From Micrococcus flavus (GTDB lineage Bacteria > Actinomycetota > Actinomycetes > Actinomycetales > Micrococcaceae): a DNA stretch of 64,000 bases. Below are positions 27,488-37,738 of this stretch, in pieces. Both the position numbers and the translations under genes were made by a program. Positions within the stretch are counted from its first letter, which is position 1, and every line of letters begins with the position of its first letter. The notes below the pieces were generated by a model. The model saw only the letters and a program-made list of their open reading frames with translations, was not told where the DNA came from and did not search any database. The stretch covers positions 2,294,001 to 2,358,000 of the forward strand of contig NZ_JACHMC010000001.1 of NCBI RefSeq assembly GCF_014204815.1, in the 5' to 3' direction.

Positions 27488-29065
27488 ATGCCCCTCGTCC
27501 TCCGCTACGCCGCACGCTCCGACGTCGGCCGCGTGCGCGCCAAGAACGACGACTCCGCGTACGTGGGCCGTCACCTCGCCGTGCTCGCCGACGGCATGGG
27601 CGGGCACGTGGGCGGCGACGTCGCGAGCGCCTCCACCGTGCTGGACCTGGCCCCCCTGGACGACGTGGGCTACGAGGACCCGGCCACCGTGCTGCCGGAC
27701 GAGATCCAGAACGCGAACCTGGTGCTCAACGAACTGGTGCACGCCAACCCCAAGCTGGCCGGCATGGGCACCACGTGCACGGCCGCCCTGCTGGCGGGGA
27801 CCACGCTGCACATGGCGCACATCGGCGACTCCCGCGCGTACCGCCTCCAGGACGGCGCGTTCTCGCAGGTCACCCGGGACCACACCTTCGTGCAGAAGCT
27901 CGTGGACGAGGGCCGGCTCTCCCCCGAGGAGGCCCAGCACCACCCCAACAAGAACGTGCTCATGCGGGTGCTGGGGGACGTGGACGCCTCCCCCGAGCTG
28001 GACGTGTTCGAGGTCCCCGTGGTCCCCGGCGAGCGGTGGCTGCTCTGCTCCGACGGCCTCACGGACGTGGTCCCCGTGACCCGCATCCAGGAGGTCCTGG
28101 CCGGTGCCGGCGCGCTCAACGAGGCCGTGGACACCCTCGTGGACCTCACCCTGGCCGGCGGTGCGCCGGACAACGTGACCATCGTGGTGTTCGAGGTGGC
28201 CGAGGGCAGCCCCGAGGAGCTCGCCCCGCCGCCCGAGGTGCACCTGTCCGAACAGGCCCTGGCCGCCGCGCGCCCCACCGAGCGCGGGCCCGTCTCCGGC
28301 CGCCTCCTGCGCGAGGACCTGGCCGCCCGCCCCCACCTGCTCGTGGGCGCCGCGAACTCCGCCGTGCGCACGGACCGGATCCCCGTGGTCACCCGCGGCG
28401 CCACCCTCCGCCGCTCCTCCGCCCTGCTCGGGGAGAGCCCGGTACCCGAGAACCGGCCCCGCCGCACCGCCGCCCTCCTCACGGCCGGCTCCGCCGCCGG
28501 AAGCGCCGCCGCCCCCGCCGCCCCGGCGTCCCCCTCTCCCACGGTCGCGGACGACGCCGGCCCGGGCCGCACGTCCGCGGCCGCCCCGGCCGCCCCGGGG
28601 CCGGGAGCGGAGGACGGGCCTCCCGCGGAGGGGCGCACCGCCGGAGCCGAGCCCGCGTCGGCGGGCCCCGCCGCGGGCGACGCCGGCGCCGGGCGGGGGC
28701 GCCGTCGTCGTGACCGTCCCGTGGAGTACCGCCGCGGCTGGTTCATCCCCGTGTTCACGGCGCTGCTCGCCCTGATCCTGGGGGCCGTGCTGCTGTGGGG
28801 CTACCTGTGGACCCAGACCCAGTACTACGTGGGCGAGGACCAGGGCCGGGTGGCGGTCTTCAAGGGCGTCCCGCAGACCCTCGGGCCGGTGGAGCTGTCC
28901 CGGGTGGACCGCACCACCGACGTCCCCCTGGACCGGCTGCCCGCCTACGCCCAGGACCGCGTCCGGCAGGGCATGCCCGCCCGGGACCTCGGCCACGCGG
29001 ACCAGATCGTCGGCGAGCTGCAGGAGACCGCCGGCGCCCCCGTGGACGGGGGTGGGACGCCGTGA
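27488..29065 (+). CDS. pstP: PP2C-family Ser/Thr phosphatase PstP
   Basis: 525 residues. The PP2C domain (about 1-240) has the metal-binding VLADGMGGHVGGD, HIGDSRAYRL and LLCSDGLTDV and GGAPDNVT. A Pro/Ala-rich linker follows, then one transmembrane helix near residues 415-437 (FIPVFTALLALILGAVLLWGYLW) and a short extracellular tail. It reverses phosphorylation by the cluster's kinases. Confidence 0.94.
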   Translation: MPLVLRYAARSDVGRVRAKNDDSAYVGRHLAVLADGMGGHVGGDVASASTVLDLAPLDDVGYEDPATVLPDEIQNANLVLNELVHANPKLAGMGTTCTAALLAGTTLHMAHIGDSRAYRLQDGAFSQVTRDHTFVQKLVDEGRLSPEEAQHHPNKNVLMRVLGDVDASPELDVFEVPVVPGERWLLCSDGLTDVVPVTRIQEVLAGAGALNEAVDTLVDLTLAGGAPDNVTIVVFEVAEGSPEELAPPPEVHLSEQALAAARPTERGPVSGRLLREDLAARPHLLVGAANSAVRTDRIPVVTRGATLRRSSALLGESPVPENRPRRTAALLTAGSAAGSAAAPAAPASPSPTVADDAGPGRTSAAAPAAPGPGAEDGPPAEGRTAGAEPASAGPAAGDAGAGRGRRRRDRPVEYRRGWFIPVFTALLALILGAVLLWGYLWTQTQYYVGEDQGRVAVFKGVPQTLGPVELSRVDRTTDVPLDRLPAYAQDRVRQGMPARDLGHADQIVGELQETAGAPVDGGGTP

Positions 29066-30495
29066 CCGAGGTGATCTCCCCGGCCCGTCCCCGCCGCACC
29101 ACCGAGCTGGTGCTGCTGGTGGCGGCGGTCGCCGTCGCCCTCGGCGCGGACCTGCTCGGCGTGCTCTCCACCTCCGGCACCGTGGGCGAGTCCTCCTGGG
29201 TGCCGATCGCGGTGCTCGGCGCCGCCGGCCTGGTGCTCCACGTGGTGCTGCGCCTGCGCGCGCGGTACGCCGACCCCTTCATCCTGCCGATCGCGATCCT
29301 GCTCAACGGGCTCGGCCTGGCGGTGATCCACCGGCTCAGCGCGGACACCGCGGCCGCCCGGCCGACCCCCCAGCTGGTGTGGTCCGTGCTCGCGATCACC
29401 GTGGCCGCCGTGCTCGTGCTCCTGCTGCGGGACCACCGGCTGCTGCGCCGCTGGCCCTACCTGTTCCTGGCCGCCTCCGGCGTCCTGCTCCTGCTGCCGC
29501 TGGTGCCCGGCCTCGGCCTCACCGCCAACGGCGCGCGCATCTGGATCGACCTGGGCGTGGGCACCTTCCAGCCCGGCGAGGTCGCCAAGATCACCCTGGC
29601 GGTGTTCTTCGCCGGGTACCTCTCCACCAACCGCGACCTGATCCTGCTGGCCGGTCGCCGCGTGGGCCCGGTGTCCTTCCCCCGCGTGCAGGACCTCGGC
29701 CCCCTGCTGGTGGCGTGGTTCGTGGCCCTGGGCGTGCTCGTGTTCCAGCGGGACCTGGGGTCGGCCCTGCTGTTCTTCGGCATGTTCATGGCCATGCTCT
29801 ACATCGCCACCTCGCGGGCCTCCTGGATCCTGCTGGGCCTGGCGCTCGTGGGCATGGGGGCGGCGGTGGCGTTCCTGTTCCTGCCGCACGTGACGGCCCG
29901 CTTCCAGATCTGGCTCAACGCGTTCGACTCCGAGATCTACAACCGCGACTTCGGCGGCTCCTACCAGGTGGTGCAGGGCCTGTTCGCGATGGCCTCCGGC
30001 GGCCTGCTGGGCACCGGCCTCGGGGCCGGCAACCCCACGCAGGTCCCGCTCGCCTTCTCGGACATGATCCTCGCCGCGATCGGCGAGGAGCTCGGCTTCG
30101 TGGGCCTGTCCGGCGTGCTGATGCTCTACCTGCTGCTGGTGACCCGCATGGTGCGCGCCGCCCTGGGCGTGCGGGACGCGTTCGGCAAGGTGCTGGCCGC
30201 CGGCCTGGCGTTCACCATGGCCTGGCAGATCTTCGTGGTGATGGGCGGCGTGACCCTCGTCCTCCCGCTCACGGGCCTGACCACCCCGTTCCTGGCCGCC
30301 GGCGGCTCCTCGCTGCTGGCCAACTGGATCATCCTGGCGCTCGTGCTGCGGATCTCCCATGCCGCTCGCCGGCCCGCCGTGGTGGACGGCATGGTCAACG
30401 CCTCCGGCCCCGGCGCCGGCCTGCTCGACCCGGGCGCCGAGCGCCCCCTGACCGGACCCCGCCCCCGGGTCCCCGCGGGAGGTGAGGGCCGGTGA
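29062..30495 (+). CDS. rodA: SEDS peptidoglycan polymerase RodA/FtsW family
   Basis: 477 residues with about ten helices. Conserved SEDS motifs include ANGARIWIDLGVGTFQPGEVAKI, QRDLGSALLFFGMFMAMLYIA and IGEELGFVGLSGVLMLYLLL, and LTGLTTPFLAAGGSSLLANW. It polymerises glycan strands from lipid II, paired with the transpeptidase encoded next. GTG overlaps the pstP stop by 4 bp. Confidence 0.93.
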   Translation: MTEVISPARPRRTTELVLLVAAVAVALGADLLGVLSTSGTVGESSWVPIAVLGAAGLVLHVVLRLRARYADPFILPIAILLNGLGLAVIHRLSADTAAARPTPQLVWSVLAITVAAVLVLLLRDHRLLRRWPYLFLAASGVLLLLPLVPGLGLTANGARIWIDLGVGTFQPGEVAKITLAVFFAGYLSTNRDLILLAGRRVGPVSFPRVQDLGPLLVAWFVALGVLVFQRDLGSALLFFGMFMAMLYIATSRASWILLGLALVGMGAAVAFLFLPHVTARFQIWLNAFDSEIYNRDFGGSYQVVQGLFAMASGGLLGTGLGAGNPTQVPLAFSDMILAAIGEELGFVGLSGVLMLYLLLVTRMVRAALGVRDAFGKVLAAGLAFTMAWQIFVVMGGVTLVLPLTGLTTPFLAAGGSSLLANWIILALVLRISHAARRPAVVDGMVNASGPGAGLLDPGAERPLTGPRPRVPAGGEGR

Positions 30496-31937
30496 ACGAG
30501 GCGATCCGACGCACGTGGCTCGTGATGGTGGGCATGTTCCTGGTGCTGGCCGTGGCGGCCTCCGTGATCCAGGTGGTGGCCGCCGAGCCGCTCAAGGACC
30601 ACCGGCTCAACAGCCGGCAGATAGTGCTGGAGTTCGGCGCGCCCCGCGGGCCGATCCTGGTGGACGGCGAGCCGATCGCGGAGTCCGTGGAGTCCGGTGA
30701 CGCCTACAACTACCAGCGCATCTACCAGGACTCCCGGATGTGGGCGCCGCTGACGGGCTTCTACTCGCTCGTCTACACCACCGACGGCCTGGAGGAGGCG
30801 ATGGACGACCGGCTCGCCGGCACCTCCAGCTCCCAGTTCCTGGACCGTGCCCTGCAGATCGTCACGGGCGCCACGCCCGAGGGGGACCAGGTGGAGCTGA
30901 CCCTGGACCGCGACCTGCAGCGGCTGGCGTACGACTCCATCCCCGATGGCACGAAGGGCTCCGTGGTGGTCACCGAGCCGTCCACCGGACGGATCCTGGC
31001 GATGGCCTCCAAGCCCAGCTTCGACGCGAACGCCCTGTCCTCCCACAGCCGGACCGACTCCGTGCAGGCCATGAACGCGTACACCGCGGTCCCCGGTCTC
31101 GACGTGCGACGCAACCGCCCCGCGGAGCAGCGCGTCTCCCCCGGCTCCACGTTCAAGCTCGTGGACCTCGTGGCCATGCTCGAGTCCGGCGACTACGCCC
31201 CGGACCAGACCCTGGAGGTCCCCGCCCGCTGGACGCTGCCCGGCACGCCCGCGCAGATGTCCAACTTCGCCGGCGGCCCGTGCAACGACGTCGGCTCGGC
31301 CACCCTGACCTGGATCGTGGCGCACTCGTGCAACACGCCGTTCGCCCAGGCCGCGGTGGAGCTGGGCCAGGACCGGATCCGGGAGACGGCCGAGCGGTTC
31401 GGCTTCAACGACTCCGGGGAGATCCCGCTGCCCGTCACCGAGTCCGTGTTCCCCGAGGACCTGGACGACGCCGCCCTCGCGCAGTCCGCGATCGGCCAGC
31501 GGGACGTGCAGGCCACGGCACTGCAGATGACCATGGTGTCCATGGGCATCGCCAACGGCGGCGTGGTCATGGAGCCGGAGATGGTGGAGACGGTGCGGCG
31601 CCCGGACCTGACGGTGGTCTCCGAGTTCGCCCCCCGCGAGCGCGGCCGGGCGATGGACGCGGACGTGGCCGAGCAGATCGCGAGGATGATGGAGGCCACG
31701 GTCCAGGAGGGCACGGCCTCCGCGGCCCGCTCGGACGTCGTGCGGATCGCGGCGAAGACCGGCACGGCGGAGAAGGACGGCTCGGAGAACGTGAACACGT
31801 GGGTCACCGGGTTCGCCCCCGTGGAGGACCCGCAGGTGGCCGTCACGGTGGTCTACGAGGACCAGAACGAGGATTCCGCCCATTCGACGGCGGTGGAGAG
31901 CATGCAGAGCATCATGGAAGCGGTGGTCGTGGAATGA
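30492..31937 (+). CDS. pbpA: Class B penicillin-binding protein PbpA
   Basis: 481 residues. A single N-terminal membrane anchor (residues 8-30), dimerisation region and transpeptidase domain. Active-site motifs: STFK at 219-222, SCN at 279-281 and KTG at 422-424. It cross-links peptidoglycan with its SEDS partner RodA. GTG overlaps the rodA stop by 4 bp. Confidence 0.94.
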   Translation: MNEAIRRTWLVMVGMFLVLAVAASVIQVVAAEPLKDHRLNSRQIVLEFGAPRGPILVDGEPIAESVESGDAYNYQRIYQDSRMWAPLTGFYSLVYTTDGLEEAMDDRLAGTSSSQFLDRALQIVTGATPEGDQVELTLDRDLQRLAYDSIPDGTKGSVVVTEPSTGRILAMASKPSFDANALSSHSRTDSVQAMNAYTAVPGLDVRRNRPAEQRVSPGSTFKLVDLVAMLESGDYAPDQTLEVPARWTLPGTPAQMSNFAGGPCNDVGSATLTWIVAHSCNTPFAQAAVELGQDRIRETAERFGFNDSGEIPLPVTESVFPEDLDDAALAQSAIGQRDVQATALQMTMVSMGIANGGVVMEPEMVETVRRPDLTVVSEFAPRERGRAMDADVAEQIARMMEATVQEGTASAARSDVVRIAAKTGTAEKDGSENVNTWVTGFAPVEDPQVAVTVVYEDQNEDSAHSTAVESMQSIMEAVVVE

Positions 31938-34015
31938 GGCCGACATCGGGCATCACCCTGGGCGGCAGGTACCAGCTGACCGATCGCATCGCGATCGGCG
32001 GCATGGGCGAGGTCTGGAAGGCGCGGGACAAGGTCCTGGGCCGGATGACCGCCGTGAAGATCCTCAAGGAGGAGTACACGGGCGACCCCAACTTCCTCCG
32101 CCGGTTCCGCGCCGAGGCGCAGCACACCGCGCTGCTGAACCATCCCGGCGTCGCGAACGTGTACGACTACGGCGAGGAGAAGGGCTCCGCGTACCTCGTC
32201 ATGGAGCTGGTCCCGGGGCAGCCCCTGTCCGCGATCCTCGAGAAGGACTCGACGCTCTCCACGGACCGCACGCTCAGCATCATCCGGCAGACCGCGGCCG
32301 CGCTCTCCGCCGCGCACGCCCAGGGCCTGGTGCACCGGGACGTCAAGCCCGGCAACCTGATGATCACCCCCACCGGCCGGGTGAAGGTCACGGACTTCGG
32401 CATCGCCCGCCTCGCGGACCAGGTCCCGCTCACCGCCACGGGCCAGGTCATGGGCACGGCCCAGTACCTGGCACCCGAGCAGGCCACGGGGCAGCAGGCC
32501 ACGGGCGCCTCGGACATCTACTCGCTGGGCATCATCGGCTACGAGGCCCTGGCCGGGCGCCGCCCGTTCACCGGCGAGTCCCAGATCGCGATCGCGCTCG
32601 CCCAGGTCAACGACACGCCCCCGGCCCTGCCGGAGACCGTGCCGGCGCCCGTGCGCGCGCTGATCATGTGCATGCTCTCGAAGGACCCGCGGGAGCGCCC
32701 GGCGGACGCCACCGTGCTCTCCGAGGCGGCCGAGGCGCTGCGCCGCAAGGACGTGGAGGGCGCCGTCGACGCCGTCCCGGGGCTCGCGGCGTTCCTCGCC
32801 GCCGAGGGCGTGGACGTCCCCGGCGACGCGGAGACCGCGGCGCTCGACACCGCCCCGGCCCCCGGGACCCGGCCGGAGGGCGCGGTCACCGCCCCGGTCC
32901 CCCGCACCGTGGACCGGACGCCCAGCACCGCGACCCTGCCCGTGCTGGGCGCCGCGGGCGCGGCGGCGGGCGCCGGCCTGGCCGGCGCCGCCGCGGCGGG
33001 GTCCGCGGACGTGTCCGCCACCCGTGACCCGCGCGCGGCCGCCGAGCCCGGCCCCACGCCCCGTCCGACGCCGGCCGCGACCACCGGGTCCGCCGGAGCG
33101 GGGGCCTCCGTGCCCCGCACCGCACGTCCGGGCCGGCGCAACCGCTGGCCCCTGTTCGCCCTGCTGGCGCTGCTGGCGTTCGCCGTGCTCGGCGCGCTGC
33201 TCTGGCCGGCCCTCACGGGCGGCCGGGCGGGTGCCGGGGCGGCCGCGACCTCCTCGGCGGCGATCTCGCTCCGGGCCGAGGACTACGAGGGCCGGCCCGC
33301 GGCGGACGCGCGCCGCGAGCTGGAGGGCCTGGGCCTGACCGTCCAGGAGACCGAGCGGGACGACCGGGCCGCGCAGGGCACCGTGGTGGGGGTGAACCCC
33401 GTGGGCGCGCTCCAGCGCGGGGACGTCGTCACCCTGGCCGTCTCGACGGGCGCCGGCACGGTCCCGCAGGACCTGGTGGGCCAGCCGGTGGACACGGTCA
33501 CCTCGATGCTGCGCGCGCTCGGGTTCTCCGTGGACCGCGTGGACGACCCCGCGGCGGACGGCGCCGCGGGCGAGGTGGTGCGCGTGGTGCCCGGCGAGGG
33601 CGAGCGCCACCGGTTCGACACCCCGGTGCAGGTGATCGTCGCCGGCGGCGGCGGCCAGGACGCGCCGTCCTCGGCACCCGCGCCCGCCCCGGCCACGACG
33701 CGGGAGCCCGCGACGGATCCGGCTCCGAGCGCTGAGCCGTCCCCCGGCACCCCCGACGACGGCGACGGTGCCCAGACCTCCGCCCCGGCGCCCACCGAGG
33801 AGCAGAGCCCGACCGCCCCGGCGGAGGACCCCGCGACCCCCACCGAGGAGCCGGGCGCGGAGCCCTCGCCCGGTCCGGCCCCGACCTCCGAGTCCCCCTC
33901 CGCCCAGCCCTCCCCCGACCCGACCGCCGAGCCGACCGCCGAGCCGAGCGCGGACCCCACGAGCACCGAGGCCACGGGGCCCGACGGGGGTCCCACCCCG
34001 GCGCCCGCCGGCTGA
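31934..34015 (+). CDS. pknA: Ser/Thr protein kinase PknA, with two PASTA domains
   Basis: 693 residues. Kinase domain 1-270: glycine loop IGGMGEVW, catalytic K42, HRDVKPGN at 134-141, DFG at 154-156 and APEQ. A juxtamembrane Ala/Pro linker, a membrane helix near residue 400 ([23 protein letters not shown]) and two PASTA repeats follow, then a Pro/Ser/Thr/Glu-rich tail of about 120 residues. PASTA modules sense muropeptide/lipid II. Mycobacterial PknA has no PASTA modules, so this is a difference. ATG overlaps the pbpA stop by 4 bp. Confidence 0.93.
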   Translation: MRPTSGITLGGRYQLTDRIAIGGMGEVWKARDKVLGRMTAVKILKEEYTGDPNFLRRFRAEAQHTALLNHPGVANVYDYGEEKGSAYLVMELVPGQPLSAILEKDSTLSTDRTLSIIRQTAAALSAAHAQGLVHRDVKPGNLMITPTGRVKVTDFGIARLADQVPLTATGQVMGTAQYLAPEQATGQQATGASDIYSLGIIGYEALAGRRPFTGESQIAIALAQVNDTPPALPETVPAPVRALIMCMLSKDPRERPADATVLSEAAEALRRKDVEGAVDAVPGLAAFLAAEGVDVPGDAETAALDTAPAPGTRPEGAVTAPVPRTVDRTPSTATLPVLGAAGAAAGAGLAGAAAAGSADVSATRDPRAAAEPGPTPRPTPAATTGSAGAGASVPRTARPGRRNRWPLFALLALLAFAVLGALLWPALTGGRAGAGAAATSSAAISLRAEDYEGRPAADARRELEGLGLTVQETERDDRAAQGTVVGVNPVGALQRGDVVTLAVSTGAGTVPQDLVGQPVDTVTSMLRALGFSVDRVDDPAADGAAGEVVRVVPGEGERHRFDTPVQVIVAGGGGQDAPSSAPAPAPATTREPATDPAPSAEPSPGTPDDGDGAQTSAPAPTEEQSPTAPAEDPATPTEEPGAEPSPGPAPTSESPSAQPSPDPTAEPTAEPSADPTSTEATGPDGGPTPAPAG

Positions 34016-34036
34016 CGGGCCGGCCCGGAGACCCCC

Positions 34037-36400
34037 GTGCCCCAGCAGTGCATCCTCCACGAGCGGTACCGCGTCGACGAGCTGATCGGCCGCGGCGGGA
34101 TGGCCGACGTCCTCCGCGGCCACGACCTGCGGCTGAACCGGACCGTCGCGGTGAAGATGATGCGCCCCGACCTGGCCCGGGACCCCGCGTTCCAGGCGCG
34201 GTTCCGGCAGGAGGCACGGCACGCGGCCTCGCTCAACCACCCGTGCGTGGTGTCGGTGTACGACACGGGGGCCGCGCTCCTGGACGACGGGCTGCACCCC
34301 GTGGAGTGCCCCTACCTGGTCATGGAGCACGTGGACGGCCACACCCTCCGGGAGCGCCTGCAGGAGGGCGAGGTCACCTGGCGTGAGGCGGTGCGGTGGA
34401 CCTCGGGACTGCTCGAGGCGCTGGCCCACGCGCACGCGCAGGGCGTGGTCCACCGGGACGTGAAGCCGGCCAACGTCATGATCTCCCGGTCCGGGGCCGT
34501 CAAGGTGATGGACTTCGGGATCGCCCGGGCGCTGTCGGACACCTCCGCCCACACGGGGCAGACCCAGGCCGTGGTGGGCACGGCCCTGTACCTGCCGCCC
34601 GAGCAGGCGCAGGGGGCGCGCGTGGACCCCCGCTCGGACCTCTACGCGGCGGGCTGCGTGCTGTTCGAGCTGCTCACGGGGCGCCCGCCGTTCACGGGGG
34701 ACACGCCCCTGGCCATCGCCTACCAGCACGTGCGGGAGGAGCCCCCGACCCCGTCCGCGGTGGACCCCTCCCTGCCGGAGGCGTTCGACGCCGTCGTCCT
34801 GCGCGCGCTGGAGAAGGACCCCGCCCGCCGGCACCCGGACGCCGCCGCCCTGCTCGCCGACCTGGAGGCGGCCGCGGCCCGCGCCGAGGACGCCCGGGCC
34901 GGGGAGGCGCGGACGCAGGCCCTGCCCGCCGCGCCGGACGTCGACGGCGGGTCCCCCGTCCCGTCCGCGGGCGCCTCCCCCGCGACGACGCCGGCCGCGG
35001 CGGTCGGGGAGCCGGCCTCGGAGCACCACGCGGTGGCCGGGGCGGACGTCCCCGGGGCTCCCTCCGCGACGCAGCTGGCCGCGGCGGCCACCGTGGGCGC
35101 CACGGGTCCGTCGACCGGCCCGATCGCCGTCGGCCGCACGGGCGAGCCCACCGGGGGCGTGCCCGTGGTCGCGGCGGCGGCCCCGCCCGAGGCGCGGCGG
35201 GGGCGGTCCTGGCCGCTGGTGGCGGCGCTCGCCGCGGCCCTGGCCGTGGCCGTGCTGGTGTGGACCCTCGTCGGCCGTCCGGACACCGTCACCATGCCGG
35301 ACCTGGAGGACGCCACGGAGACGCAGGCGGTGTCCCGGCTGGCGGGTCTCGGACTCGAGGCCGTGGTCCGGACGGACGCCGGCGCCGTCGGCCCGGCCGG
35401 GCGGGTGGTGAGCACGGACCCCACCGCCGGCGCGCGCGTGGAGGGGGGCTCGCGGGTGGCCCTGACCGTCGCCGGAGGAGGGACGCAGGTGCTCCTGCCC
35501 CCGCGCCTGCGGGGCATGCCGGAGGCACGGGTCCGCTCCGAGCTGGAGGGGCTCGGCCTGGAGGTGGCCTCGGTGGAGGACACCCACAGCGCGGACGTGG
35601 CCCGCGGCGCGCTCGTCCAGACGGAGCCGGCCCTGGGCACCCGGGTGTCCCCCGGCGCGGCCGTGGTGCTCCACGTGTCCGACGGGACCATGCACGTCCC
35701 CGACCTCAGGGGCATGACCGGGGCCGACGCCCGCCGCAGCATGGAGACCCTCGCCCCCGAGATGACGCTGCGGTTCCAGAGCGAGGGCGGCTCCGACCCG
35801 GAGGACGGGGTGGTGATCCTCCAGGATCCGCCCGCCGGCTCGGACACGGACAACGACGCCGTGCTCACCCTGATCATGTCGGCGGCGGAGGCCCCCACGG
35901 CGGAGGCGGTCACGGTCCCGCCCTCCGGGGACCTCGCGGCGCCGGCGCCGCCGGTCGCCGCCGCGGCCGCCCCGGCCGCCCGGCTGCCGGAGGAGGACGA
36001 TCCGCGCATGTCCACGGTCCTCGGCCCGGTGGTCTCGCCCACCGGACCCCCGCTGCCCGCCGGTGGGGCGGCCTCCTCGGCCGCGGGACGGCTTCCCTCG
36101 CCCTCCGTCCCCCCGCGGGCGTCCTCCGCGCCGGTCCCGGCCGATCCGTCGCCCGCCCCCGTGGCGGTCCCGGTCCCCCTCCCGACGCCGTCCGCCTCCG
36201 CCCCCACGGACCCCGTGCCGCCGACCTCCGTCCCGACCCCCGTGGACCCCGGACCCTCCACCGGTGGCCCGGCGCCGTCGTCGGAGCCCACCCCGTCCGC
36301 GGAGCCGACCCCCTCCGCGGAGCCGACCCCGCCCGCGGACCCCGTGCTCCCGTCGACGCCGGGCGAGCGGCCCTCCTCGGACACGCCCCCCGCGGGCTGA
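34037..36400 (+). CDS. pknB: Ser/Thr protein kinase PknB, PASTA kinase
   Basis: 787 residues. Kinase domain: GRGGMADV loop, catalytic K40, HRDVKPAN at 139-146, DFG at 159-161. One membrane helix near 394-414 (WPLVAALAAALAVAVLVWTLV), three PASTA-like repeats (residues about 415-615) and a Pro/Ser-rich extracellular tail with short EPTPSA-type repeats near the end. It is the last gene of the cluster; GTG start at 34037. Confidence 0.93.
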   Translation: MPQQCILHERYRVDELIGRGGMADVLRGHDLRLNRTVAVKMMRPDLARDPAFQARFRQEARHAASLNHPCVVSVYDTGAALLDDGLHPVECPYLVMEHVDGHTLRERLQEGEVTWREAVRWTSGLLEALAHAHAQGVVHRDVKPANVMISRSGAVKVMDFGIARALSDTSAHTGQTQAVVGTALYLPPEQAQGARVDPRSDLYAAGCVLFELLTGRPPFTGDTPLAIAYQHVREEPPTPSAVDPSLPEAFDAVVLRALEKDPARRHPDAAALLADLEAAAARAEDARAGEARTQALPAAPDVDGGSPVPSAGASPATTPAAAVGEPASEHHAVAGADVPGAPSATQLAAAATVGATGPSTGPIAVGRTGEPTGGVPVVAAAAPPEARRGRSWPLVAALAAALAVAVLVWTLVGRPDTVTMPDLEDATETQAVSRLAGLGLEAVVRTDAGAVGPAGRVVSTDPTAGARVEGGSRVALTVAGGGTQVLLPPRLRGMPEARVRSELEGLGLEVASVEDTHSADVARGALVQTEPALGTRVSPGAAVVLHVSDGTMHVPDLRGMTGADARRSMETLAPEMTLRFQSEGGSDPEDGVVILQDPPAGSDTDNDAVLTLIMSAAEAPTAEAVTVPPSGDLAAPAPPVAAAAAPAARLPEEDDPRMSTVLGPVVSPTGPPLPAGGAASSAAGRLPSPSVPPRASSAPVPADPSPAPVAVPVPLPTPSASAPTDPVPPTSVPTPVDPGPSTGGPAPSSEPTPSAEPTPSAEPTPPADPVLPSTPGERPSSDTPPAG

Positions 36401-36407
36401 GCCGGCC

Positions 36408-37082
36408 TCAGCCGGTGCGGTGCACGAGGGGGCTCAGCCGGGCCCCGCGCTCGGCGGCCCCGGTGAGGCCGGCGGACTCGAGCCAGTTACCGAGCATGCG
36501 GTGCCCGCCCTCGGTGAGGACGGATTCGGGGTGGAACTGCACGCCCCACAGCGGGGCGGTGCGGTGGGCCAGGCCCATGACCACGCCGTCCTCGGTCTCG
36601 GCGGTGATCTCCAGGACGGACTCGTCCACGGTGTCCCGCACCGCCGCCAGCGAGTGGTAGCGGGTGGCGGTGAACGTCTCCGGCAGCCCGGCGAACGTGG
36701 GGTGGCCGTGGTGGCGCACGCGGGAGGTCTTGCCGTGCATGAGGGACTCGGCGTGGGTGACGGTGGCCCCGAACGCCTCCGCGATGGCCTGGTGGCCCAG
36801 GCACACCCCGAACACCGGCCGTCCGCCGTCCGCGGCGGCGCGGATGAGGTCCAGGGAGATGCCGGCGTCAGCGGGGGCGCCGGGACCCGGGGAGACCAGG
36901 ACGGCGTCGTGCCCGTCCGCGAGCGCGAGCGCGGCGGGGCCGTCCAGCGCGTCGTTGCGGACCACGGTGGTGCGGGCGCCGAGCTCCTCGAGGTAGCCGA
37001 CGAGGGTGTAGACGAAGCTGTCGTAGTTGTCCACGACGAGCACGGAGACGGTCTCCCGGCCCGGCTGCGGCTGGCTGTTCAC
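36408..37082 (-). CDS. pabA: Class I glutamine amidotransferase, PabA/TrpG type
   Basis: 224 residues. VLVVDNYDSFVYTLVGYLEELG is the PabA/TrpG start; the triad is Cys in GVCLGHQ and His-Glu in VQFHPES; GPGAP precedes. It supplies ammonia for p-aminobenzoate or anthranilate synthesis. The partner synthase is not here; actinobacteria often keep this gene by itself beside crgA. GTG 37082 is decided by GAGGAG 7 nt upstream. Confidence 0.9.
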   Translation of the reverse strand: MNSQPQPGRETVSVLVVDNYDSFVYTLVGYLEELGARTTVVRNDALDGPAALALADGHDAVLVSPGPGAPADAGISLDLIRAAADGGRPVFGVCLGHQAIAEAFGATVTHAESLMHGKTSRVRHHGHPTFAGLPETFTATRYHSLAAVRDTVDESVLEITAETEDGVVMGLAHRTAPLWGVQFHPESVLTEGGHRMLGNWLESAGLTGAAERGARLSPLVHRTG

Positions 37083-37123
37083 GACGGCGCTCCTCGCTCC
37101 CGCCCCCGGGGGACCGGGGTGCT

Positions 37124-37129
37124 TACACT
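37124..37129 (+). promoter_or_regulatory. Candidate -10 for crgA
   Basis: TACACT at 37124-37129 in the divergent gap between pabA and crgA. Distance to the crgA GTG is about 135 nt. Confidence 0.35.
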
Positions 37130-37264
37130 GGCCGGGACGCGCCCGGGCCTGGACTGTTCCCTGCAGGATATCGCGCGGCGCGGAGCCCGTCCCGGTGGCG
37201 CCCCCGCGCGGCCGGGACCGACGACCCACCCGTGACGCCCACCCGGGCAGCTGAGGAGAAGACC

Positions 37265-37582
37265 GTGGCAGCCACCTCCGGCAAGCGCAAGGACTCGGCC
37301 CGCAGGAAGCGGCGCGAGCTCGAGCAGGCCCGTGACCGGGCCCGGGGCGGCGGCGCCTCGGTGACCACGGGGCTCGGCGACGTGGACACCGGCCCCACAC
37401 CCCTGCCCCGCTGGTACAAGGCCGTGATGTTCGGGCTGCTGATCCTCGGACTGCTGTGGATCGTCGTCTACTACCTCACCCAGGGCCTGTTCCCGATCCC
37501 CCAGCTGGCCGGCTGGAACATCCTCGTCGGCTTCGGGATCGCGCTGGTCGGCTTCCTCATGATGTCCCGCTGGAGCGAATGA
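37265..37582 (+). CDS. crgA: Cell-division protein CrgA
   Basis: 105 residues. Basic N-terminal half (SGKRKDSARRKRRELEQ) and two transmembrane helices, VMFGLLILGLLWIVVYYLT and ILVGFGIALVGFLMM, ending SRWSE. CrgA is a small septal membrane protein that recruits PBPs and other division proteins in actinobacteria. GTG 37265 has GAGGAG 5 nt before it; a GTG 33 nt upstream lacks one. Confidence 0.92.
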   Translation: MAATSGKRKDSARRKRRELEQARDRARGGGASVTTGLGDVDTGPTPLPRWYKAVMFGLLILGLLWIVVYYLTQGLFPIPQLAGWNILVGFGIALVGFLMMSRWSE

Positions 37583-37593
37583 CACGCGTGTGA

Positions 37594-37724
37594 TCCTCCA
37601 CAGGTGTGGACAGGCCTGTGGATGACGAGCCGCGCCCCGGCGCCCGGCTCCGCCCGTCGTCCCCGGCGTCGTCCACAGGTGTGGACAGACCCGGGGACGA
37701 CGGTGCACAGGGGCCTGTGGACGA
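37594..37724. promoter_or_regulatory. DnaA-box cluster away from oriC
   Basis: In the convergent 156-bp gap between crgA and the rhomboid gene. Near-consensus boxes (TTGTCCACA or complement): TGTGGACAG at 37605 and 37680, TCGTCCACA at 37669, TGTGGACGA at 37716, each one mismatch; weaker TCCTCCACA at 37594 and TGTGGATGA at 37617. The 17-mer TCCACAGGTGTGGACAG occurs twice (37597 and 37672), each an inverted box pair. Confidence 0.6.
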
Positions 37725-37738
37725 CGTCGGCCGCCGGC

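Noticed and set aside
31853-35695. 1280-codon open frame on the minus strand
   Set aside because: It lies antisense to pknA and pknB; composition is that of a shadow frame with no recognisable domain.
36290-36345. Short tandem GAGCCGACCCC-type repeat
   Set aside because: It encodes the Pro/Ser-rich tail of PknB (EPTPSA units), so it is ordinary low-complexity coding repeat.
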